Shown: positions 26,022-34,252, counted from the stretch's first letter. The stretch: 64,000 bases of DNA from Methylobacterium sp. J-070 (GCF_022829385.1 NZ_JAKSXX010000201.1:62001-126000), one strand, 5' to 3'. Numbers and translations are program-made. Notes: a model not told the origin generated them from the letters alone.

Positions 26022-26413
26022 GCGACCGCGCGCAACACGTCGGTCCGGGCGAAGTCATCGCCCTTGAACAGGAGCGGCGCGTTGAGCGACCGGGCGAGCG
26101 CGTAGGCGAAGCAATCGCCGAAGTTGAGGCCGGCCGGGTGCCGGCCCTTGCCGTAGCGGGCAAAGACGTCGGCCGCGACCTGCGCGAGGGCGTGGTCGAC
26201 GGGGACGACCGTGATCGTTTCGCGCAGGAGCCAGTCGTCGAGTTCGAGCCGGCCGACACGCCACCGCGACATGACGATGGCGCACTCGAGATACGTGGCG
26301 GATGCCATCGAGGGATATCGGTGGTCGCGAATCGCAAAGCTGAGGCGCTCCGCATCCGATTCCTGATTTAGGATCGCGATGTAGACCGAACTATCGACGA
26401 CGACGGCGCTCAC
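26018..26413 (-). CDS. VapC-type PIN-domain toxin
   Basis: A 131-residue PIN-domain ribonuclease. The four acidic active-site residues are visible: Asp7 in VVVDSSVYIAI, Glu in ATYLECAIV (about 43), Asp in NFGDCFAYALA (about 99) and Asp in FKGDDFARTD (about 118). LNFGDCFAYALA is the classical VapC signature. The gene overlaps its antitoxin by 4 bases. VapC toxins usually cut initiator tRNA or rRNA loops; the target here is unknown. Confidence 0.92.
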   Translation of the reverse strand: MSAVVVDSSVYIAILNQESDAERLSFAIRDHRYPSMASATYLECAIVMSRWRVGRLELDDWLLRETITVVPVDHALAQVAADVFARYGKGRHPAGLNFGDCFAYALARSLNAPLLFKGDDFARTDVLRAVA

Positions 26414-26670
26414 ACGGGCAGTCCGTTCTCGTCGTAAGCGAGAATCTCGTTGATCGGCCGAGGATCGACCAGCGGGCTTGCGTAGGTGCGCTCATGGAGC
26501 AATCGCCCCGAGGCGACCGCTTCGGCGCGGTCTCGCTCCCGATCCGCCTCCACCCGTGCGCGCTCCCGCCGCAGGACGTCGAGGAGCAGATCCGGCGCGG
26601 TCCGCCGGGTCGTCTCCGTGAGGTCGGCCAGCAACGCCTCGATCTCGGCATTCTCGATCGTGATGGACAT
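26410..26670 (-). CDS. VapB-type antitoxin (Rv0623-like)
   Basis: An 86-residue antitoxin beginning MSITIENAEIEALLADLTETT, the pattern of Rv0623/PSK-type VapB proteins, which bind DNA through a ribbon-helix-helix. Residues 30-55 are highly charged and helical, and the tail (NEILAYDENGLPV) is the part expected to enter the VapC groove. The ATG at 26670 matches family starts; a start 7 codons earlier is possible. It overlaps vapC by 4 bases. Confidence 0.85.
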   Translation of the reverse strand: MSITIENAEIEALLADLTETTRRTAPDLLLDVLRRERARVEADRERDRAEAVASGRLLHERTYASPLVDPRPINEILAYDENGLPV

Positions 26671-26757
26671 CGCGCGCCCCGCGTTACACACACCCCGACG
26701 AATCCAGTCCGGCGCCCCAGCCTAACGCGAGCGCCGCATTCGAGCCAACTGACACGC

Positions 26758-27372
26758 ATGCAGATCGAATCCGTCCCCCCGCGCCGCCAGCTTCCGCCCC
26801 TGGTGAAACTGGCGCTGGAACTCGGGCCGCTGGTCCTGTTCTTCCTGGGCAACGCCTATTCGGAACGCTTCGGCGTCGCGCCCGACCGGAAGCTGTTCGT
26901 CGCCACGGGCTTGTTCATCGCGGCGACCGTGGTGGCCCTGGCGATCCACTACGTCCTGGTCCGGCGCCTGCCCATCATGCCGCTGGTGTCGGGCGTGGTG
27001 GTGGTGGTGTTCGGCGGCCTGACGCTGGCGCTGCAGGACAAGACCTTCATCATGGTCAAGCCGACCATCGTGAACGCGCTGTTCGGCACCGTGCTGCTCG
27101 GCGGCCTCGTGTTCGGGCGCTCGCTCCTGTCGGTGGTGCTCGACTCGATGTTCAGCCTCACCGAGGAGGGCTGGCGCAAGCTCACCTTCCGGTGGGGGAT
27201 CTTCTTCTTCGTCCTGGCGGCCTTGAACGAGGTCGTGTGGCGGACCCAGACCGAGGATTTCTGGGTCAACTTCAAGGTGTTCGGCATCATGCCGATCACC
27301 GTGCTGTTCGCCCTGGCGCAGACGCCGCTCCTCACCCGCTACGAGCGCAAGGACCCGCAGCCGGGCGTGTAG
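26758..27372 (+). CDS. YciB/IspA-type inner membrane septation protein
   Basis: A 204-residue integral membrane protein of the YciB (septation protein A) family, linked to cell envelope and division. It has about five hydrophobic segments, and the conserved LALQDKTFIMVKPTIVNALFG and FRWGIFFFVLAALNEVVWR segments identify the family. The ATG at 26758 is preferred to upstream in-frame starts, which would run through the vapB promoter. It faces vapBC back to back and converges on ccmG with 3 bases between stop codons. Confidence 0.9.
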   Translation: MQIESVPPRRQLPPLVKLALELGPLVLFFLGNAYSERFGVAPDRKLFVATGLFIAATVVALAIHYVLVRRLPIMPLVSGVVVVVFGGLTLALQDKTFIMVKPTIVNALFGTVLLGGLVFGRSLLSVVLDSMFSLTEEGWRKLTFRWGIFFFVLAALNEVVWRTQTEDFWVNFKVFGIMPITVLFALAQTPLLTRYERKDPQPGV

Positions 27373-27375
27373 GCG

Positions 27376-27990
27376 CTACTGCGCCGCCGCGACCTTGCCG
27401 GCGGCGCGGATCCGGGCGAGCACGCTCGCGAAGTTCTCCGGCGTGAGGATGCCCACGAGCTTGTCGCGGATCACCCCGTCCGGCCCGATGATGAAGGTCT
27501 CGGGCACGCCGTAGACGCCGAAATCGATCGCCGCGCGCCCGTCGGCATCGGCTCCGACCGCACCGAACGGGACGCCGTGCCGGGCCAGGAACCGCTGTCC
27601 CGCCTCCGGGCTCGGCTCCTTGTAGTCGATGCCCACCAGCCGGATCCCGGGCTCCCGGGCGAGCCGCATCAGCATCGGGTGCTCGACCTGGCAGGGGGCG
27701 CACCAGGAGGCGAACACGTTGACGACGGTGATCTGGCCCTTCAGGTCGGCGCTGGACAGCCCCGGCACCGGGGCGCCCGCGGCCTCGAGCCCCGGCACGG
27801 CCGGCAGGTCGAAACGCGGCACCGGCTTGCCGATCATCGCGGAGGGCAGGGCGGCCGGGTCGACCCCCGAGCGCAGGCGCAGGAACAGCACCGCGGCCAG
27901 CGCCGCGAACGCCAGCGCCGGCACGATCAGCAGCAGCGAGCGGCGGACCGGCGGCGGCCGTCCGGTCGCGTCGTCGGGGTGCATCGTCAC
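27376..27990 (-). CDS. ccmG: Thiol:disulfide interchange protein CcmG/DsbE
   Basis: CcmG keeps apocytochrome CxxCH cysteines reduced in the periplasm for heme attachment. The 204-residue protein has an N-terminal membrane anchor (about residues 18-40) and a thioredoxin fold with the active site WCAPC (about 95-99) in NVFASWCAPCQVEHP. GVPETFIIG carries the cis-Pro loop, preceded by VYG. A GTG at 27990 overlaps the ccmD stop (GTGA); an ATG two codons later is the alternative start. Confidence 0.93.
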   Translation of the reverse strand: MTMHPDDATGRPPPVRRSLLLIVPALAFAALAAVLFLRLRSGVDPAALPSAMIGKPVPRFDLPAVPGLEAAGAPVPGLSSADLKGQITVVNVFASWCAPCQVEHPMLMRLAREPGIRLVGIDYKEPSPEAGQRFLARHGVPFGAVGADADGRAAIDFGVYGVPETFIIGPDGVIRDKLVGILTPENFASVLARIRAAGKVAAAQ

Positions 27991-28130
27991 CGCCGCTCCT
28001 CCCCGAAGCCCTTGAGGGCTCGAAGTTGCGCCCGCCGGTCGCGGACGGCGTTGCCGACGAGCGCGGCCATCACCGCCGCGGTGAAGACGTAGGCGGCCAC
28101 GATGAAGCCGCCGTGAGACCCGAGATCCAT
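27987..28130 (-). CDS. ccmD: Heme exporter protein CcmD
   Basis: A 47-residue single-span membrane protein read as MDLGSHGGFIVAAYVFTAAV and ending in a basic tail (RDRRAQLRALKGFGEERR). CcmD helps release holo-CcmE from CcmABC. Small size, one transmembrane segment starting near residue 9, and position between ccmC and ccmG identify it. It starts 10 bases after the ccmC stop, and its TGA overlaps the ccmG start. Confidence 0.93.
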   Translation of the reverse strand: MDLGSHGGFIVAAYVFTAAVMAALVGNAVRDRRAQLRALKGFGEERR

Positions 28131-28140
28131 GGCGGCACCC

Positions 28141-28956
28141 CTAAACCGGTTGCCCCGCCGGCACCCCTGTCGGCTGCGGCGTGAGGCGGGGCTGGATCCT
28201 GTCGAGGCGTTCGGCTTCGCGGATCGTGAGCGTCCGCACCCGGCGGCGCATGATCTCGGTGCGCATCGCGTAGAGGTGCAGCGTGGTCCCGCCCAGCGTC
28301 GCGGCGCCGATCATGATCAACAGCGGGTATAGCATCGAGGGGTCGATGGACGAGCCGCCCATGCGCAGGATCGAGGCCGGCTGGTGCAGCGTCGACCACC
28401 AATTCACCGAGAACTTGATGATCGGCAGGTTCACGGCGCCGACCAGCGTCAGGATCGCCACCGCGCGCGCCGCCCGGTTCGGATCGTCCAGCGTGCGCCA
28501 CAGGGCGATGATCCCGCAATAGATCAGCAGCAGCACCAGCATCGAGGTCAGCCGCGCGTCCCAGACCCAGTAGGTCCCCCACATCGGCTTGCCCCAGAGC
28601 GAGCCGGTGACCAGGCAGATCAGCGTGAACGCCGCCCCGATCGGCGCTGCGGCGCGCTGGGCCACGTCGGCGAGGGGATGGCGCCAGACCAGCGTGCCGA
28701 TCGCCGACACGCTCATGGCTCCGTAGAAGAACACGCCGAGCCAGGCGGCCGGGACGTGGATGTACATGATCCGCACGGTCTCGCCCTGCTGATAGTCCGG
28801 CGGCACCGCGAAGAAGGTCAGGTACAGGCCGAGCGCCAGAACGCCGAGCGACAGGGCCGCCAGCCACGGCACCAGCGCCCCCGACCACCGCATGAAGTGG
28901 CTCGGGTTCGACAGGCGGGTCCAGAGGGAGGGCGTCATGGCGTCTGTCTCGGACAT
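28141..28956 (-). CDS. ccmC: Heme exporter/handling protein CcmC
   Basis: A 271-residue six-helix membrane protein that presents heme to CcmE. The tryptophan-rich signature LWGKPMWGTYWVWDARLTS is present. The two axial histidines are in MYIHVPAAWL and in the WSTLHQPASI segment. The usual upstream genes ccmA and ccmB are not in this window; instead the remains of an AraC/SDR pair lie just upstream. The start is MSETDAMTPS at 28956; the second Met (codon 7) is an alternative. Confidence 0.95.
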   Translation of the reverse strand: MSETDAMTPSLWTRLSNPSHFMRWSGALVPWLAALSLGVLALGLYLTFFAVPPDYQQGETVRIMYIHVPAAWLGVFFYGAMSVSAIGTLVWRHPLADVAQRAAAPIGAAFTLICLVTGSLWGKPMWGTYWVWDARLTSMLVLLLIYCGIIALWRTLDDPNRAARAVAILTLVGAVNLPIIKFSVNWWSTLHQPASILRMGGSSIDPSMLYPLLIMIGAATLGGTTLHLYAMRTEIMRRRVRTLTIREAERLDRIQPRLTPQPTGVPAGQPV

Positions 28957-29013
28957 CGTCCCGGCGGTCTAGCGCAGGGTGCGGTGCAGCAACAATGCGG
29001 CCTTTGTCCGCCG

Positions 29014-29219
29014 CTATTGCACCGGGGTGCACAGCATCCGCCGGAGGAAGGCGGTGCGGAAGGCGGCCTCGGATTCGTAGCCAACCGCATACGCGATCTC
29101 GGCGACGTGCGCCTCGGAGCGCGGCAGCCGGTCGGCCGCTCCGAGGCGAGCCAGAGCCGCAGCACATGGAGCAGGATGATCTGCGCGAGATGATCGGGGA
29201 GGGCTGGCTCGGCGCCCAG
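29014..29219 (-). pseudogene. AraC-family regulator remnant
   Basis: On the minus strand the segment reads LPDHLAQIILLHVLRLWLAS (29200 down to about 29140), the end of the cupin-type sensor domain of AraC regulators. After a frame change it reads RSEAHVAEIAYAVGYESEA and FRTAFLRRM, the second helix-turn-helix of an AraC DNA-binding domain, then a stop at 29014. About 80 residues that should lie between (the first helix-turn-helix) are missing, as is most of the N terminus. It is therefore a deleted gene. It would have been transcribed toward ccmC. Confidence 0.7.
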
Positions 29220-29486
29220 GGGGCGCCCGCGGATCCGACCTTCAAGACCCCCGCCCACGGCGCGGCCGCGCAGGTGTGGGCGGCGCCTTCGCCCCGGCTC
29301 GACGGGCTCGGCGGCCTCCATTGCGAGGATTGCGACGTGGCCGTGCGGGCGGAAGCGGCGGCCGAGCCGTTCGTGGGCGTCAAGGCGTATGCGGCGGATC
29401 CCGGGGAGGCTGGGCGGTTGTGGGCCTTGTCCGTCGATCTCGCCGGGATCGGGATCCCGGGGCGGTCCGCCGGTCCCGCTTCGTGA
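29187..29486 (+). pseudogene. Short-chain dehydrogenase C-terminal remnant
   Basis: The plus strand encodes GWLGAQGAPADPTFKTPAHG, AAAQVWAAPSPRLDGLGG and LHCEDCDVAVR, ending at 29486. This is the C-terminal third of SDR oxidoreductases of the retinol-dehydrogenase-like type, where KTPEQGAAT-WAATSP-GGLYCEDCD is conserved. The Rossmann glycine motif and the Tyr-X3-Lys active site are absent. It abuts the AraC remnant back to back, as expected if one deletion removed the N-terminal halves and shared promoter of a divergent regulator/SDR pair. Confidence 0.7.
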
Positions 29487-29600
29487 CCGCGCGTCGATGC
29501 GGCCCGGGGGTTAGGCCGAGGTCGGGCAGCGCCGGTCGCTCTATGGGCGGTGTTCAGGCGATCCGGCCGTGGTCATGTCCCGGACGTGTAGGTTTGCACC

Positions 29601-29637
29601 GGTCCGCTTCCGCCGCGCGATGAGGCGGAAGCGGACC
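29601..29637. other. Perfect 14-bp hairpin downstream of the VOC gene
   Basis: GGTCCGCTTCCGCC (29601-29614) pairs perfectly with GGCGGAAGCGGACC (29624-29637) around a 9-base loop. It lies 51 bases beyond the stop of the minus-strand VOC gene. No T-run follows on either strand, so it may be a Rho-assisted terminator, an RNA-stabilising stem or a repeat unit. The rest of 29487-29687 shows nothing else. Confidence 0.5.
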
Positions 29638-29687
29638 TTCGATGAGAGTCGCGTACGGGGCGATCACCACGGGTCGCGGTGGACCGG

Positions 29688-30086
29688 TCAGGCAGCCGTG
29701 GGATCAGCGTTCCTGAGCTGGGTCTGGGTAGCGACCTCGACGAAATAGCCGCCCCTGGCCTTGAAGTAGAACGTCCAGGCACCGTGGTACTCGCGCGGCT
29801 CCGGCACGTCCCAACCGTCGATCTTCAAGCGCGCGTTCAGCGCATCGACCTGCTCCCGGCTGTCTTGGATGAAGCCGATGTGATGGACGTCACTGTCCTC
29901 GGGGTAGGCGAAGCTGCCTCGTTTTTTGGCGAAGTCGTTCAGGACCAGCAGCATGCCGTCGTCGTCCTGCATGACAGCCAGCGCCTTCCCACGCATCACC
30001 GACGTGCGCAGCCCGAAATAAGTCTCGAACATCGCGACGTCGGCCGGGACGTCGATGCTCGTCAGATTGATGTGGTTGAGCTTCAT
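29688..30086 (-). CDS. VOC (glyoxalase/dioxygenase) superfamily protein
   Basis: A 132-residue single VOC domain. It begins MKLNHINLTSIDV, with a metal-ligand-type His at residue 5. HHIGFIQDS (about residue 69) and YFVEVATQTQ (about residues 113-122) hold the further His and Glu ligand positions, so the metal site looks intact. Relatives include glyoxalases, fosfomycin or bleomycin resistance proteins and small dioxygenases, and the reaction cannot be assigned. It is monocistronic, with a hairpin downstream. Confidence 0.85.
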   Translation of the reverse strand: MKLNHINLTSIDVPADVAMFETYFGLRTSVMRGKALAVMQDDDGMLLVLNDFAKKRGSFAYPEDSDVHHIGFIQDSREQVDALNARLKIDGWDVPEPREYHGAWTFYFKARGGYFVEVATQTQLRNADPTAA

Positions 30087-31046
30087 CGGACATACCTTTC
30101 CTGTTCATCGGAAAGGACGCGCTGGTAGTCGGCCGCTGATGGCGGCCGCCATGTACGAGCGCTCAGCCACCCGGACTACCGACCGGGCTGTGACTTCTAC
30201 ACGTCCATGGCCGGGGTAGGCAGCGCGCGGTTGACTGTCAACGACAACGTCCGTTCGGGGGCCGCGAACGATGACGCGCGTCCACTTCGGCGGTGCATGC
30301 AAGGTGACCCGGACGGCTCACACGGGACGCAAGCAGGCCCCTCCCGCACAAGCGGATCGAGCTCAGACCCTCGGTTGCTCCGCTCCACGCCCAATAACGG
30401 CGGGGCAGGGGCGAATCCGCCGCTTTGTCACCCGCGTCCTCATCCCCAGCGGGTTCGCAAGTCAGCGCTGTCCGGTGGCGAGCACGTAACGCGCAGCGCC
30501 TTTCCCCTCCTTCTGCGGGGAAAGTCCAGGCCCGGGGGGATGCAGGAACCCACATCGCGGTCCCGTCTGCACCGGGCCCACCTCCGGCTCCTCCCCGAAA
30601 GGGCGAGGAGGATGTCTTGCGCCTTGCAGGACACGATGCGGGAACATCGTGGCCCTCATCCTGGGCTGCCGACGCGGAGCGGAGGGCTCCTGCGAGGCCC
30701 TCTGACGCGGGCGCCGCAGGACGAGGGGGTGGGCGGGAGGGACGGGCGATCGGGCACGGACGATGTCTCATCGTGCACCGGGACGCAAAAAGCCGAACGA
30801 CCGCTCCATCGCCGCCCGCAGACCCAAACCGGTCCCCCGATCCCGCCCGCGACCGAACCCGCCCAGAGCGCATGCGATACCCCTGCGCGCACTGACGCAG
30901 GCCCATGCAATCGACGCGATCTGACGGCCAAAACCCTTGCGCACGGCCCGACGATCCCGCATATACGATGAAACAAAACAGGAACAAACAGCGCGGCCAC
31001 AGAATCCTGTGGATGACGCTGACCGCGCCCGCCGGAACGAGCCCGC
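30087..31046. other. Long intergenic region with hairpins and a possible promoter
   Basis: I find no convincing gene in these 960 bases; open frames present have arginine- and proline-rich antisense-like composition. The region holds several inverted repeats (30501-30735, listed separately). At the right end a possible promoter has TTGCGC at 30937-30942 and CATATA at 30960-30965 (17-base spacing). After it comes a 6+6 palindrome CCACAG-AATC-CTGTGG at 30997-31012 just before the next gene, a candidate operator. Confidence 0.45.
30501..30735. repeat. Cluster of inverted repeats in non-coding DNA
   Basis: TTTCCCC (30501-30507) pairs with GGGGAAA (30517-30523). CTCCT-CCCC-GAAA-GGG-AGGAG forms a hairpin at about 30589-30611. 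CCCTCATCCT (30653-30662) is matched by AGGACGAGGG (30718-30727, 9 of 10) around an inner GAGGGC/GCCCTC stem. The last unit resembles the ccctcatcctg-type palindromes that are dispersed between genes in many Hyphomicrobiales genomes; that comparison is from memory. Confidence 0.45.
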
Positions 31047-31733
31047 ATGCGAACCGCAGACAAGCAGATCGCCGACATCCTCGTGCGCTACGGTGAGCCC
31101 TTCGGGGGCAACGTCTGGCGCGTCCAGGGGACGGCCGTGATCTACCACAAGACCCTGGAGCGGATCGCCGCCCAGGCCGGGATCGTATTCGAGCCGCCGA
31201 CCGTCATCCGGGCCGAGCGCGACGAGGCCGTGCTGCTGGTGACCGGGCGCCTGCCCGGAGCCAAGGCCGGGGCGAAGCCGGCCGCCGACCGGGTCGAGTG
31301 GTCGATGGGCGAAGCCCTGGTCAACGTGAACTACCGCGTCTCGGGCAAGCAGGCGGCCTACGTCTACGCCATGGCCGAGAAGCGGGGGAAGGACCGCGTC
31401 ATCCTCAAGCTGATCGAGCTTCACGGCCTGGTCTACTCGGAGGAGGAGGCCGACGAGTTCCGTGCCCACCTGCCCGCCGTCCGGGCGGTCGACGAGGATT
31501 TCGAGGAGGCGCCCGCCTTCGACGAGGTCACCGAGGCCGAGGGCGACCTGAAGCGCCGCATCGACGCGGCCGAGACCATCAACGCGGTCACCGACCTGAT
31601 GCTCGACGGCGCCACCCAGGCGATCCTGGCGGCGATGCCGCCCGGCACCCGCGACGAGGTCCGCGACTATGCCAAGGCGCGCCTCGTGGCGCTCGGCTGG
31701 CCCAAGCGCACCGGCCGCCGCAGCGCCGCGTGA
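31047..31733 (+). CDS. Phage-type conserved protein of unknown function
   Basis: A 228-residue soluble protein starting MRTADKQIADILVRYGEPFGG. The central segment VNYRVSGKQAAYVYAMAEKR, followed by GKDRVILKLI and then VYSEEEADEFRAHLP, recalls proteins seen in alphaproteobacterial prophages near recombination genes. That is recollection, not a search. Residues about 155-200 are acidic and helical; the C terminus is basic. No catalytic motif is recognised. A function in DNA annealing or replication is conceivable. The next gene begins 35 bases later in the same direction, so the two probably form an operon. Confidence 0.65.
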   Translation: MRTADKQIADILVRYGEPFGGNVWRVQGTAVIYHKTLERIAAQAGIVFEPPTVIRAERDEAVLLVTGRLPGAKAGAKPAADRVEWSMGEALVNVNYRVSGKQAAYVYAMAEKRGKDRVILKLIELHGLVYSEEEADEFRAHLPAVRAVDEDFEEAPAFDEVTEAEGDLKRRIDAAETINAVTDLMLDGATQAILAAMPPGTRDEVRDYAKARLVALGWPKRTGRRSAA

Positions 31734-31768
31734 TCGTTCCGAACAATCCCCACCCGCAGGAGACCGCC

Positions 31769-32080
31769 ATGCATCGCGCGACGAGCCGCCGTACCCTGAA
31801 GGCCCGCCGGGATCACCACCGGGGCTGGAGCATCGAGACCCTGTCGTACAGCCCGTCGCGGATCGTGCGGCTCGGGGCCGAGAAGGTGGCGATCCTGTTC
31901 CCGCCCCTGGAGCCCGGTGCCGCCTGGCAGCTCTACCCGCATCCAGACGCGTTCCCCGGCCTGAACTTCGAGGGCCTCCCAGAGCCGCTGCGGCCGGAAT
32001 TCCTGGCCTTCCCGGATCTGGCGGAGGTCGAGCGCTTCCTCGGCATCCGCGACGAGGCCCCGGCCGCCCTGGCGGCGTGA
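31769..32080 (+). CDS. Small hypothetical protein
   Basis: A 103-residue protein with a basic start (MHRATSRRTLKARRDHHRGW), then a globular-looking stretch (WSIETLSYSPSRIVRLGAEK, AILFPPLEPGAAWQLYPH). GCAGGAGA precedes the ATG as a good ribosome site. No signal peptide, membrane segment or known domain is seen. It follows the phage-type gene closely and converges on trmN6 with only 9 bases between stops. I do not recognise it. Confidence 0.6.
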   Translation: MHRATSRRTLKARRDHHRGWSIETLSYSPSRIVRLGAEKVAILFPPLEPGAAWQLYPHPDAFPGLNFEGLPEPLRPEFLAFPDLAEVERFLGIRDEAPAALAA

Positions 32081-32089
32081 CCGGTCAGG

Positions 32090-32836
32090 TCAGCGCGGCG
32101 GCCAGGGCCGGCCGCCGTGGAGCGCCGCGGCCTCCGGCGTGAAGCTGCCGTCCGTCTCGTGCAGCACCAGCGGCGGCAGCAGGCTCGGTACCGCGCGGCT
32201 GCCTTTGGTGGCGTCGATCAGGATCCGGATCGCCGGTGTCTCGGCCCGGGCGTGAACGGGTCGGATCGCGAGACCGCCGTAGCGGCCCCTGAGCGCGTCG
32301 AGGCAGGCGGGCAGCGCGTCCGCCCTGTGGATCAATCCGAGCCGACCGCCGGGCCGCAGGATCGCCGTGCAGGCCCGGATCCACCCGTCGAGGCTACCCT
32401 CCGCGAACGTATGGGCAGCGGCTCGGCCGGGGTGGGGCGAGGCGCGATGGCCGCCCGCGACGAAGAAAGGCGGGTTGGTCAGAACGACGTCGAAGCCGTC
32501 CGGGATCAGGCCGGCGGCGCGGCGTTCGGCCGCGGACGCCAGGACATCGACCTCGATCACGCTCCCATCGATGCCGTTGAGCGCGGCATTCGCCCGGGCC
32601 ATCTCGGCAAGGCCGGGATCGCGCTCGACCAGGGTCGGCCGCAGCCCGGGCACCAGCGCCGCGCATCCGAGCCCTACGGCCCCCGTCGCGGCGCCGACAT
32701 CGCAGAGACGGTCGTCAACGGCCGGCATCAGCAGCCGCGCGAGCAGCACCGCGTCGGTCCCCGCCCGATGGGCCCCCCGCTGCGGCTGGTGCAGGCGCAG
32801 GAGCCCCCCCAGGAAGGCATCCGCCTCCCGCGTCAC
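32090..32836 (-). CDS. tRNA1(Val) A37 N6-methyltransferase-like enzyme
   Basis: A 248-residue SAM-dependent N6-adenine methyltransferase of the TrmN6/YfiC type. Motif I appears as LCDVGAATGAVGL (about residues 40-52), and the catalytic NPPFF motif of amino-methyltransferases lies in FDVVLTNPPFFVAGG. The N-terminal FLGGLLRLHQPQRGAHRAGTDAVLLA matches the family, where (Q/K)P(K/R)xG(Y/H)R is conserved. The GTG at 32836 overlaps the stop of the DUF2007 gene (GTGA), a pairing often seen in alphaproteobacteria. Could instead modify another tRNA or rRNA adenosine. Confidence 0.83.
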   Translation of the reverse strand: MTREADAFLGGLLRLHQPQRGAHRAGTDAVLLARLLMPAVDDRLCDVGAATGAVGLGCAALVPGLRPTLVERDPGLAEMARANAALNGIDGSVIEVDVLASAAERRAAGLIPDGFDVVLTNPPFFVAGGHRASPHPGRAAAHTFAEGSLDGWIRACTAILRPGGRLGLIHRADALPACLDALRGRYGGLAIRPVHARAETPAIRILIDATKGSRAVPSLLPPLVLHETDGSFTPEAAALHGGRPWPPR

Positions 32837-33057
32837 GGCTGGCGCAGTTCGTGGGCGATCCCGGCATCGGTCAGCAGGCGTCGGGCCTGGGCCTCGCAGT
32901 CGCGGGGTACCAGAAGCCGCTGGCCGAAGACTCCGATCGAGCCCTCCATCAGGCTCATGTGGCTGTCCGCCACGAGGACCTGGATCTCCGCTGCCTCGAG
33001 GATCGAGCGGGCGAACCCGATCAGCACGACGTCGTTGGCCCGGATCAGCTCGATCAT
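32833..33057 (-). CDS. DUF2007 family small protein
   Basis: A 74-residue protein beginning MIELIRANDVVLIGFARSIL and ending in LLTDAGIAHELRQP. The pattern (a first strand on exchange between two sites, then FGQRLLVPRDCEAQARRLL) matches DUF2007 putative signal-transducing proteins related to the PII-like fold. It has no enzymatic motif. It is translationally coupled to the methyltransferase gene and divergent from the polyprenyl synthase gene. Confidence 0.8.
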   Translation of the reverse strand: MIELIRANDVVLIGFARSILEAAEIQVLVADSHMSLMEGSIGVFGQRLLVPRDCEAQARRLLTDAGIAHELRQP

Positions 33058-33225
33058 CGCGGACCTCCGCAGGCCAAGATTCCGATCGGCGGTTTCGTCG
33101 CGTGAGATCCGCGGCGCCAAGACCCCATATCGCCCGGGGCACGATGTTGCGGCGCCGCGGGGCGCGTGCGAAGGGATCGCCCATCCCGCACGGTGCAATC
33201 GATCTGGAGGTCGCGGATCTTGGGT

Positions 33226-34245
33226 ATGGCCCTCTCCATCGAGAATCCGAAGCCCGAGGCGGAGGCGGGGCTGAACGACCTCGTCGCGCTGGTGGCGGAC
33301 GGCATGGCGCGGGTCAACACCACGATCCTGTCGCGCACCGGCTCCGACGTGGCGATGATCCCCGAGGTCGCCAACCACCTGATCGACAGCGGCGGCAAGC
33401 GCCTGCGCCCGATCCTGACGCTCGCCTGCGCGAAGCTCTGCGGTTACGCCGGCGGGACCGACGGCGACGTGAAGCTCGCCGCCAGCGTCGAGTTCATGCA
33501 CACCGCGACGCTCCTGCACGACGACGTGGTCGATGAGAGCGACATGCGCCGCGGCCGGGTCGCCGCCCGGATCAAGTGGGGCAACGAGGCCTCGGTTCTG
33601 GTCGGCGACTTCCTGCTCGGCCAGGCCTTCCGGATGATGGTCGAGGTCGGCTCCCTGCGGGCGCTCGACATCCTGTCGGCCGCCGCCACGGTGATCGCCG
33701 AGGGCGAGGTGATGCAGCTCACCAACGCCAAGAACCTGGATACCGACGAGGCCGCCTACCTGGCGGTGATCCGCGGCAAGACCGCGGAATTGTTCGCCGC
33801 CGCCTGCGAGGTCGGGCCGGTGCTGGCCGGCCGGCCGGAGGCCGAGCAGGCCGCCGCCCGGGCCTACGGGATGAACCTCGGCATCGCCTTCCAGCTGATC
33901 GACGACGTGCTCGACTACGGCGGCACCTCGGCGGAGCTCGGCAAGAACGTCGGCGACGATTTCCGCGAGGGCAAGATCACCCTGCCGATCGTGCTGGCCC
34001 ACCGGCGCGCGAGCGAGGGCGAGCGCGGCTTCTGGCGGCGGACGCTCCAGCAGGGCGAGATCGGCGAGGACGACCTCGGCACCGCCCTCGACCTGCTGCA
34101 GCGCCACGGCGCCCTGGAGGAGACGGTCGCCCGCGCCCACCATTACGGCGCCCAGGCCCGCGCCGCCCTCGACATCTTCCCGGACGGGCCGGTCAAGGCC
34201 GCGCTCATCGGGGCGGTGGAGTTCTGTGTGGCCCGGGCACGCTGA
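33226..34245 (+). CDS. Long-chain polyprenyl diphosphate synthase (quinone side chain)
   Basis: A 339-residue trans-isoprenyl diphosphate synthase of the IspB/DdsA type that builds the ubiquinone tail. The first Asp-rich motif is LLHDDVVDESDMRRG, the second QLIDDVLDYGG; GGKRLRPILT binds the diphosphate. Residues just before the first motif (VEFMHTATL) are small, consistent with long products; in Methylobacterium the quinone is Q-10, so decaprenyl is likely. The ATG at 33226 is used; a TTG two codons upstream lies at a better distance from GGAGG and is a real alternative. Confidence 0.92.
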   Translation: MALSIENPKPEAEAGLNDLVALVADGMARVNTTILSRTGSDVAMIPEVANHLIDSGGKRLRPILTLACAKLCGYAGGTDGDVKLAASVEFMHTATLLHDDVVDESDMRRGRVAARIKWGNEASVLVGDFLLGQAFRMMVEVGSLRALDILSAAATVIAEGEVMQLTNAKNLDTDEAAYLAVIRGKTAELFAAACEVGPVLAGRPEAEQAAARAYGMNLGIAFQLIDDVLDYGGTSAELGKNVGDDFREGKITLPIVLAHRRASEGERGFWRRTLQQGEIGEDDLGTALDLLQRHGALEETVARAHHYGAQARAALDIFPDGPVKAALIGAVEFCVARAR

Positions 34246-34252
34246 GGCGGTC

